64,000 nucleotides of DNA from Lamellibrachia columna (Eukaryota > Annelida > Polychaeta > Sabellida > Siboglinidae), in the NCBI GenBank assembly GCA_963662155.1, contig OY759274.1, forward strand, positions 16,138,439 through 16,202,438, in the 5' to 3' direction. Position 1 is the stretch's first letter. Each line of letters begins with the position of its first letter. Under the pieces are notes generated by a model. That model made no database searches, was not told where the DNA came from, and saw only the letters and a program-made list of their open reading frames with translations. Below are positions 49,701 through 61,700 of this stretch, one piece after another. A program made the translations under genes and the position numbers.

Positions 49701-52700
49701 AAAATGATTTTGAATTACCACAACAACACACGTTCGATCAGTTAGATGAGTTAAACTTTAGTACATTTAAATACTCAGACTATAGAGCCTATGGTCAAGA
49801 ATACAATATTGACCCAGAGAATAACTTTTATCATTTTAACTCCTCAAATCGTAAATATTATTCAGACCAGCAATTTAATAAAAATCACATAATATTATCT
49901 GTGGAAGTCTGTTGTTTGTTCAATTTAATTCGTGTAGTCTGAATGCAAACTTTGAAAACATCTGTCATTATTTAGATTCACTGAATGTTGCTTTCAACAT
50001 CACAGCTGTCTCTGAAACATGGGCGAAAACAGATCAGATGTCCCAGTTTTATCTACGCGGTTACACAACTTATCACGTTGAAAGAGGTTATAAACAAGGT
50101 GTAGCACTTTATGTCAAAGATTCTATAGATTGTTCTATTATAGCAAGTAAGTCAACAACTTTCAATAATGTAGACATACCTTGCGTATATGGTACAGCCA
50201 ATCTGTGTAATCAGTCATTTCGCGTAATGACTGACATGTTTAGGCATTACACGAAATGACTGTTTCACTCAGGCATTTCGTGAAATAACTGAAAATTTCA
50301 GTCATTACTCAAAATGACTGGAAATAAGGCACTGTTATTACACAGTTTGACTGGTGACCATTTCAGTCATGCTGTGTAATAACAATTTGTGTACTTTTGT
50401 CATTATTTATTGTTCCAATGTTAATTGTGTATTAATATCAGCTTTCATAATTCTTCAGACATTCACATTACTCAAGTAGATAAACAATGTGAATAAATAG
50501 TTGCTATATATTTGCAAATAGCAACATTTTGCTAATATTGTAATAAGTTATCCCTCTCTGGATACAAGATTCTAACCCTCCCCCTGACATTTTGATTGAC
50601 AACTATCTCACTAGTGTTCTCTGATTTGATGGACAGGTAATGGATGACCCAACCATTCTTCAACTGGGAATGCCAATTGCCTAACAATGGTGACTGTCTC
50701 AATTGGCTATTGTGCATTGCCTGTCCCTATAGAAAGAACACAATCAGTAGGTGTTAAATCACTTGCCTCTTGGCATAGCTATCACAGTGGCACAGGATAA
50801 TTATGAAGTACAATTTCAGGAAGAACTTTACAAAAGGTTTCAAATATGTCAAAAACATCTAATTCCCAAAGTGGAATATTTCAATACTACAGAACAACTC
50901 AAGCTTGCAGCAACTGATGAATCTTTGAAGTCACGCCATAGATACTACATACTCAGCAAGTAAGAACCACCCATCTTATGCTGAACATTGTTTCTTGATT
51001 TTAAGTGTGATAAATTTACCAGACATTTCACAATTTGACGGGTAGATAGTAGTCCATTTAATCAATGCAAATATTCCAATCTATAATAAATGAGGTATGG
51101 GTGGAAAGATAGTTAAATACTCTTCCAAATGTGCCATAGTTAACATGTAATTACGCAGTAATGACATCATACCAGAATTTTGTTACAGAAATTACTCCAC
51201 AGCCCCACATATATACAATTTTGGTGGCTTGCATAACTTTCATTTTGATTTGGTAATGGTGGAATTTCACACCTTCACTCATTGATCTGCACATTGAAGC
51301 CACAGGGGTAATTCCCTTCAAAGGTTTTCTCAGTAAGAAGCCTCGAGTTAATATCCACCACAGTTTTGGATACCAATTCAAGCCTTAATCCTTTCTCTGT
51401 TAAATTATTCCTGTTTTTTATGTAAGCCAGGAAGTCCACATTGAAAGGGTTTTTCTTCAGTTAGCCATGAATTGCAAGAGTGAGCACAGATGAAAACCGT
51501 CAATACTGTGTCACAAAAATCGAGAATTCCTTTCATGATTTGTCACATTAAGCCGTGCAAACAAATTAATTTAAAAGGGAAGTTAAACCAACTGCTAAGT
51601 TTACTATAAAAGACACATTGATAAACATCATGATTATGCGTATATTACAATTACAATATATTACAATATATATTTTTTATTATTTATTCTCACAATTTTG
51701 GTTTAGGTAGTTTATAATTACAATTGGATAATAATTTAAATTTGCTCTTATGTTTCGCAGGTATAACATTTCTCAATGCAGTGACATTGAGAAGTTGATA
51801 AATAAACAAAATACACAGTGATGCACATTGGAAACAGAAGTGATAGGATAAAATGTCCTGAACCTCTTAAGTCAATCAATCAACAATGTCCTGACTCCAC
51901 AAAAACAATAGGTCATTCTACATTTCCAACATTCAATATAAGATACACAATAGAAGACAAATTGTAATTGATACTTCACAGTATTTGCTCTGGGTATAAT
52001 ATCACAAAGCAAACCTAGGGGGACTGGGACATTGCACCTAGTAATAAAAGCATTAATTTGATGATAAGTGGTTTCAACCATGTGGAGTAACTTAAATTCC
52101 TTGTGTTCTACATGATCCAAAGTAAACCCGAATACTAATCTTAAATCATAATTTCATCACAATATAAAAAAATATTTTTGAGTGTGAGAAATAGATAGCT
52201 GCTAGGTGACAATTTCTGAAAATATCTGGCTAAGTAGATGAAAAAACAGCAAGTTTGCCCACATAATTTGTCATTAATCAAGGGAGCACTGTTTCAGTCA
52301 TTACATGAAATGACTGAACCTCTTTTCCAGAAATTTTCAGTCATTTCACAAAATGCCTGAGTGAAACAGTCATTTCGCGTAATGCCTAAACATGTAAGTC
52401 ATTATGCGAAATGACTGATTACGCAGATTGACTGTAACATATATAGAACACCTGGGTCTGATTTAACTACAGTATGTGATAACATTGATCGTCTATTTAA
52501 CCAAGTTACGTTTAAAAAACTGTATCTATTTGTGGCGATTTCAATACAGACTTACTGAAATATGACTCGTACAGAGGTACCAAATATTTTTTAGATCTGA
52601 TGTTTAGCCTAGGTATACACCCAGTGATAACTAAGTCTACCTGAATTTTTAATGTGTCTGCAACACTTGTCGATAATATATTTACTAACGAAATTAATCG

Positions 52701-55700
52701 TGATTTTAACAAGATTTAACAAGATTTGCCATCCAAGCCAAAGGCCCAGATGGCAAGTGGACAAGGAAGCCATTGGCTTATCGAGAGTCCAACAATGTTC
52801 ATCTACTTATAACCCGCCCTCCTGAGATATGTGTCAACCTTGTTTTTAAACATATTCACGCTGCTAGCAGTTACATAATCTGTAGACAATTTGTTCCATT
52901 CATTTATTGTCCTCTGTGAGAACAGATGCTTCCTGATGTCCAATCTACATTGATCCTTTACTAATTTTACCTCATGTCCTCTAGTTCTGCTATCCTTCTT
53001 GAGTGAGAAAAACATATTTCTATCAATATTTTCATACCCATTCAATATCTTAAAAACTTCAATCTGATCTCCTCTTAACCTCCTTGTCTCTAGAGTTGTT
53101 AAACCACATTCTTTCAGGCGTTCTTCATAACTAAGGTCTCTAAGTTCTGGAATCATTTTAGTTGCTCTCCTTTGTATGCGTTCAAGCGTATCTATATCCT
53201 TCTTACGATATGGTCTCCATGCTTGTATACAGTATTCTAAATGAGGTCTAACTATTGCTTTATAAAGAGGTATAATTAACTTTTTTTCCTTGTATGTTAT
53301 GTTTCTTCTAATCAATCCAAGAATTTTATTACCCTTTGAAGCTGCAATACCACACTGCTCTGAAACTTTCATATCAGCGCTTATTGTAACTCCTAAGTCC
53401 TTTTCTTTTACAGTAGTACCCAGAACAGTATCTCCCATTTTATAGTTTACATTCAAGTTCCCATGTCCTGTATGTAGGCATTTACATTTCCCAAAATTGA
53501 ACAGCATCTGCCATTTCTCAGACCATTTCACTAATCTGTCTAGCTCGTTTTGTAAATGTTGTTTATCACCATCAGTATTAACCTTTCTAAACAGTTTTGT
53601 GTCATCCGCAAATTTCAGTACGTTACTTGTTATACTGTCGTCCAAGTCATTGATATAAATTAAGAATAATATAGGTCCTAATACTGATCCTTGAGGTACC
53701 CCACTCAAAACCGATTTCCAATTTGAAACTTCTCCATTTTTCTATCCAGTCAGTTATGCTATCCCCGATACCATGGGCTTTTAATTTAAGTAGTAATCTT
53801 TGATGTGGCACTTTGTCAAAAGCTTTCTGAAAATCTAAGTAGATAATATCTACTGGTGATCCCACGTCTATCCACTTAGTGATTTCTTCCAAAAAACATA
53901 ACATATTTGTTAAGCATGACCTCGCTTTAAGGAATCCATGTTGAGATGAATTTAATAATTTATGCTTAACGAGGAAGTCCACCATATGGTCTTTAATTAA
54001 CCTTTCTAATAATTTACAAATCACTGACGTTAAACTCACTGGTCTGTAATTTTTTTACTTATTTCTCGAACCCTTTTTTAAATAATGGTATGATGTTTGC
54101 TTCTTTCCATTCAAACGGAACAACTCCCTCTTTTAATGACAAGTTGAATACTCTTGCAAGTGGTATACTGATTTGTTCTACTGTTTCCATTAGTAATTTT
54201 GGAGGAATCCCATCCACTCCCGGTGATTTATTATCCTCCATTGCCTTTATTTTCTTAGCTACCATTTCTGGAGTTACAACTAATGGTCCTAAATAATCAG
54301 ATTTAGCCCACTGAAATTTAGCATTAGCAACTGGTAATGAACTAATATTTTCTTTGGTAAACACTGAACTGAAGTAACCATTTAGATCTTCCGCCATTAA
54401 AAACCCCTGTGATATTATATTTCCAGCACTGTCTTCTAGAGGTCTAACCTTGTCTTGTACGTTTTGTTTACTCCTGACATATGCATAAAAAAGTCTTGCT
54501 GTCATTTTTTATGTTACATGCTAGTTTTTGCTCATAGCTTCTTTTAGATTGTCTGATTTCAGTTGTAGCTGCATTAAGTGCCTCTTTGTAATTTGCATAG
54601 TCTTCTTCCTTTCCGGTACACCTATAAACCCTCCACATAGTTTGTTTTAACACTATTTTTCTAATAGCCTCTTTTGACAAGTGTTTCTTTCTACACCGTT
54701 TTCCTTGTTTTTGGAAGGGAACAAATTTATCGATGATACTCTCAATTTCATATTTTAGAATATTCCAACATTCAATTGCGGTCTTGTTCATCAGCATGTT
54801 ATTCCAATCTAGCTTTGCTAAGTATTTTCTCATATCTTTGTAGTTACCTTTGTGGAAGTTTCTCTTGTACGTTTTCTTATTTTTACTTTCTGATTTTACA
54901 TTGATGTCAAAATGTATTTGATTATGGTCACTGTTACCCAATGGTTCAAGTATTTTAACATTGTCCACTAATTCTTTTTGTGATGACAAAACTATATCTA
55001 ATACATTTTCTCCCCTGGTTGGTTCTAGCACGTGCTGAGTAAGAAAGCTATCCTGGATTAAAAATAGAAATTGTTGGTCCTCACTCCCTGTGCTCTCTAG
55101 AGAATTCCATTGTATGTGTCCATGGTTAAAATCTCCCATTATGATACATTCCCCTTTACTAACTTCCTTTATAGCGTTTTTATTTTTGTGTTGTCCTCTT
55201 CGTTTATGTTTGGACTTCGGTAAACTAATCCAATAGTTAATTTTGAATTTCCTGAAACAATTTTGCACCAAACAGCTTCATCGCAATCTGCTTCCCTTTC
55301 TAGTTTTATTTCATAAGCCTGAATAGATTCTTTAACATATAAAATAACTCCCCCTCCCCTTCTTCCTATTCGATCTTTCCTAAACATTACGTATCCTGTC
55401 AGTCCTAATTCAGCATCTGTTATGTCTATGTTGGCCCATGATTCAGTTATACCAATTATGTGAGGGTCAATATCTTCTACCATAATGTTTAATTCATTTT
55501 TCTTATTTACTATGCTCCTTGCATTTAAACATACGCATCTATAACCTGTTTGAGATGTTTTTTTAATGCACAGTAAACAATTGCGGAAATAAATCTTTGA
55601 CCAACTGCAATGGCGTTACGATGAAACTTGTAAAAATGTGATTTAATGTATTTCCAAGCCTGTGACTCAAATGTAATCTGTCATTCAATACTGCGTTTTC

Positions 55701-58700
55701 CCACATAAGATGAAAATAGGTAAAATATTACCTTTATTTAAAGGTGCTTAATCAATTTGATTTTTTTGCTAGTCTCAATTCAAATTAAGTTTGCGAAAAA
55801 CCAAACCTACCTAGTATCCACTGCAACATGCTAGCTCGTTTTTGAAACTTTTGTATGTAGTTTTTGTGAAATCATCAAACAAACTATTAAATTAGTTAAT
55901 GCTTGTTCAAGCATTTACTGAAGTAAAAATCGAATTACTGAACAATCATGATTTCATTCCTTGGTGAATTTTCTTTGTCATGTGATCGGCGAGAGGATGG
56001 AGGTCAAGCCCATGATCAGCATTGACCCACGCAGTGTTTACCATTTTGGATATCCACTATTTTGATCTTTACCAGATCTAACAACTAAAGTCAATTTTTT
56101 CGATGATTTGAACAAAAATAGGCATTTGTTTATTAAATTAACTGCGGATGTTATATAAACTATTCACACACTACATATCTGGACACCAATGAACCTGATT
56201 TGCGATAGGCTAAATCAGTTGAGGAAGCAATTTTAAGTTTGGTGAAAAACCCTTATTTATTAACTACAGACCGATTTCACTTCTACAGCAGTTCTCCAAA
56301 TTACTAGAAAAAATATTTAACTCTCAACTTGAAAAGCTTTGTAAATTCCTGCAATATCTTAAACGCATGTCAATATGGATTTAGAGAAGGCATGTCAACT
56401 TCGCACTCGCTGGTAGAATTGCTTGACGAAATGACCAATTTGCTACACAAAAAGAAATGCGCAGCAGGTGTATTTATAGATCTCAAGAATGCTTTCGACA
56501 CTGTTGACCATCAATTGCTTGGTAAAAAACATTAATATTTCGGCATTCGTGAAATTGCCTATAATTAGATAAGTAATTACCTTGCTAATCATAATACATA
56601 AGCATTGATGGCTGCAACTCAGGCCAGGAAGGAATAAAGTGTGGAGTGCCACAAGGGTCTATACTTGGCCCTAAGCTATTTATTCTGTACATCAATTATG
56701 TGTGCAATGTATCAAAATTTATAAAATTTATTGTGTTTGCAGATGACACAAATATCTTCTGTTCAGCCAATAATGCAAAACAACTTGAATGTATTATACA
56801 GGTATGTCGAGAACTTTCTAAATTGCACCTATGGTTCTCAATCAATAAGTTGTCCTTGAATGTAACAAAGACCAACTCTATGTTATTTTCTGGTTGAGTA
56901 CGAGTACTTGGTATAAGAATCAGGATAAAATATATACAGATAAGAAGAGTATGCATCTACGCTGTCTGTAATAGTTGGTATCATGTACAGATGCAGCAAA
57001 CTGCTGGAATATCGTAGTATGTACATGATTTATTCCACACTATTTTTGCCATATCTACTACGCTGTGTGGAGATATGGGGTAACACTTATTTTACAAATT
57101 TATAATGTTGGGTGGGAATAACATGACTTTATAAGTATTCTAACTTTAATGTTACTCCTTTCAACCCTTTCACTTTTATTCTATTCTATTTACTTTGCTT
57201 AATAATTTGTTTGCTTGATTTGTTTGGATAAACACTTGCTTTGATTTGATTTCAGGTCTGCTACCTAATACTTTCCTTTTTTGGTAACTCTGTCTACAGA
57301 GGGTTTTTAGCCTTGTTATTAGATGGTCGGTGGGGCCCTCCACCTGCGTAGTGGTCAGTTCACCTACCTTTGCTGTTAGTTTGTGTATTTTCAATTATCT
57401 AGACTAGATGACAAAATTGTATAGATGCATAATGTATACTTGCATATAAACAGTTGGCTCAAAAGCTCATGTACAAACATACTTTGGATTCTTTGTCTTC
57501 AGCAAACTAGTCACATTTCCAAGTCAACATCTCGTTAGACATCTATGATCTTTACATTTGTGTTTCTACTTGAAGCCATAAAGCATAATGCTACATGGTG
57601 TCAGAGGTGGAGCAATGTTACAATGTGTCAGATGTAGCTAACATTAATTGGTCAGAGGTGGAGCAATGTTACAATGTGTCAGATGTAGCTAATGTTAATT
57701 GGTGTCAGAGGTGGAACAATGTTACAATGTGTCAGATGTAGCTAACATTAATTGGTCAGAGGTGGAACAATGTTACAATGTGTCAAATGTAGCTAAAATG
57801 TCAGAGGTGGGATAATGTTACAATGTATCAAATGTAGCTAACTTAATTGGTGTCAGAGGTGGGACAATGTTAATCACACATCCTGATTCATACAAAATTC
57901 AGCCTCATTACCGAGTCACCCAACAAACCCTCGTCAGTGTAAGAGACACCCACCTCGCCCCATTCCTCCACACCCTCCTCATCACTCAGCAGATCAAGGT
58001 CGTTCTGAAGGTCATCAATGTCTTGTGCATCGCTGCTGAGTGAGTCATCATTGCTTCCCTGTGATTCCACATCTCCATCCGAGGCCTTGTCATCCTCCAC
58101 AACAGCACTTGAGGAGGCACTCACTGACCGGTTGGCCCCCAAATCAGTCGTCAAATCCCTGGGGTGGGGAAGGGAGACAGGATTAACAGGGAGCTGTTTC
58201 CTGGTACACACGCAGTTATCGAAAAAAAAATTTTATGTCATCTTGTGTCAACGTTTGTATAAATCATATTTTCTATTGCATATAATATGCAATAGATAGC
58301 AATAGATGCGATAGATAGGTAGATAAACTGTTATTTCATTAATCAACAGTGTTGTGTATATTGCAACCTTTTCTAGTTGCCAGTACGAGAAGACAGATTG
58401 GTTGATTCTTTTTTCAAATATCTTGTTTGCTGACAAACATACAAACTGACTTATTACTTTTTATAAAAATCAACATTCATTTGCTCAAATACACAATTTG
58501 CCCACAAATTGTCTACATTCCAAATCTAATATTTCTCTGAACCTTAACAGCAATCATTGACTTTTTTGCTGCAACATTCTTAGCAACAATAAAAATTGAC
58601 AAATATCAAGCCAGTGGTTTTATCATTGCAACAACATGCAGATTTGAAAGTATGCAATAATGCGTGCACGTGTCAAGAGGTTCAGAATGTTTTCTGTGCA

Positions 58701-61700
58701 AACAAAATCATGTGGAGCATTAAACGAACAGTGTTTGAAGACAGCTGGGAAATAAAACAGACTATAGAGTGACAATGAATAGTCGTTTTACAACAAGACA
58801 CAATATAGAACATATCAAACCTTGAATTGACCTTGGTGAATGTCTCATGGGTCATTTTATTAGATTATGCCCTCCATTATGCTACAGTGCATCATGGGAA
58901 ATACAAAATAAAATTGGTTAGTTGAGAACAAAATATCAAATATCGCTTAGTGTATTATATTTTTTTACAAATATACACTGTTTGATTTGTTACAGAATGA
59001 TTAGACTTAAACTGACAATGAAATGTTCTGATTATGTAATTAAAGCATCAAATTAGTTAATTGGCAGCAGGCTTGCTAACAAATGCATGTCAACGCATTT
59101 GAATGCAAATGCAAATGTTTCACTTGATTCAAATGCAGATGTGAATGCAAATGCCATTTTCCAGGAACACATTCAAATGCAAATGTTTTGGGGTCGCATT
59201 AAAAGGTAAATGCAAATGTTTTGGTAACACATTTGCAAATGCATTTGAATAAATTTTAAATGTTTGGACTTTATATTAACGATTTGTTTTATTTTGAGAA
59301 AAAAACAATGTAATGCACACAAACACATTATTAATTTATTTAATAAATATAGTAGTACATTATTGTAACCACTAAGTACCACTACATACCAGTCCCACTA
59401 CATGAACATGTCTGTAGAGTCATACACTGAGTCACACAGTTCCAGGCTTGCAGAGGTGGTGGAAATGGGAGGGAGGAATAGACAATTGACAGTTTACAGG
59501 AAACCATGGCAGGGAATGAAAGGCTAATCCTTCAGGTAGGCCAGAATGGAAGGGGAACCCAAGACAATAGACTGTCCACTGGTGGGGTCACTGGGAAGAT
59601 AACCTGGTGGATAATTACAGCTGCCACTATATCACTCTCCCTGGCTGTAAATATTCAAGGCTGGCATTGCTAATGTTACTTCCCCAATGAGCTGCCACCC
59701 CAACCCACCCCAACACAGCACAAGGGAGTCATTGTCTGCATTGTTCGATCCGTTACAATGAACAGGCAATCTCTGAAGTCTTATAGACCAGTTGGACTTT
59801 TCATTTTGTATGAATAACAGCTCAGGCATTGACCAGTTGACCTTCAGAGCACTTTTTCAAAGAGCACATTGTGAAAGTGGATTCACAGGTCAGACAACGA
59901 TTTCATAATCTGCTAAGGGTACTGCTCGTCAGAGCAATTTTTCAAAAGGCATGTTGTGAATTTGCGAAAGTGACTCTAACAATAATAATTATTTAAAGAA
60001 TTATGCATGTATTTGATTGCACATTTGGTTGTGCATTTCACAAATCAAATGTTTGTGGGTCACATGCAAATGCAAATGTTTTAGGTATGCATGCAAATGC
60101 ATTAAAAAAATTATGGAGGCATTCAAATGCGCATTTAAATGCATTTGCATTTGTTAACAAGCCTGATTGGCAGCTGTATATTATGTAATTAAAGCAACAA
60201 ATTAGTTAATTGGCAGCTGTATATTGAATTTTTATTTGGAGGTATTGTATTTGGATTACTTACAGTTAATAAGTGTCATTCTTATAATGTATATTTCAGT
60301 GGGCCAATCAGCACTTACCATTCTGAAGTCAAAGTAGTTCTTGCCGATGATCTTTTACCTGAAAAGATAATAGCAATTACAATTAACTCTGAAAAGTTAG
60401 AAAATTCTTCATAAGTTTTTCTATTATCATCATCTGAACAAAATATACTTATCTTACAATATGTTTTAATTTTAAGCATATCTTAAATGCAAAGAGAAAA
60501 CTCAATGTTGCAGCTGTTAAAATATAAAAGTGACATTTTATATATTAAACAAAATGAAGAGTCCTTACATAAGTATAAAAACAATTGGTTACCATGCTTG
60601 AAATATTATTAACATAATAAATTGGATATAAAATAATAAAGTTGGTTATTTTTATGATACAGTTATCTTAAAATTTGAGCATCAAAATAATTCCATACCT
60701 AAAATTCGTTTTGAAGAACTGAAGGGGACAAACTCGAGCGATGGGACTTGGGAGTCATCATCTGATGAAACAAGTTCCTAAGAATCCAACCAATAAATGA
60801 GGTAAAAATGTATGTTTACAATGGTTTATTCATTGAAAAGAAACATATTGTAACATTGTGGTAGTTAGTTATATTTTATTATATTACATATATGCAAAAT
60901 TTGCTATCAGATATAACAAACTCTTTGTAATGCAACCATAAGAACCCATAAGAATTCTAGTCTAGGATTGTCACTATATTGTATTTATGAACTCAACCAT
61001 GATACATTGAACTTGTAAACTACATCAAATATTTATCCAGCAAAAATGGTGGTAGTAATGCATAGAACAAACCAAATACACAATTACACAAAGGTGACAG
61101 AAGATGATTATGTTGCTCCTACCCTTGCAGTAATAGCATGGTGCCTTCGATAATATCTGCTTCTTTTTGATCTGAAACAGAAAATGTCATTTATGCAATA
61201 ACCAACGCAAGTCCGATGTTGTAGAGAATTGAAACGGGCCAAATAAATTATGTTTTTATTACAAAGTGGACAGCTTATCACGCAGCCACTTTGGGAAGAA
61301 CATTGGCAGGAACGTGAGCTCCTCAAAGCAAACCAGACAGGAACTGAACACATGTACAGCCCCGTTCGGCAAGTTTCTCAGAGCCCATTCCTACAAGCAT
61401 GACGATAACATATGTACATCCAGAAGTCGTCATGAACATGTAATGCAAAGAATACAGACATTCCACCACCAATACACAAATTTAATTACAAACAGGTGGG
61501 GCCATTTCGCTAACTTATATAAACAGAATACCGATGTAGAAACAGGAAGCCTGTCTGCGCAGAAAACCCCATGAACACCAAATACAAATGTACTACGGGG
61601 CAAACCCCCATGTTCATCTAATATAAAGCTAAAAGTGGGGAAAGCGGTTTTAACATCTTCCAACTTCCTATTTCATCAACGATGTACAATCGCATTTTAA

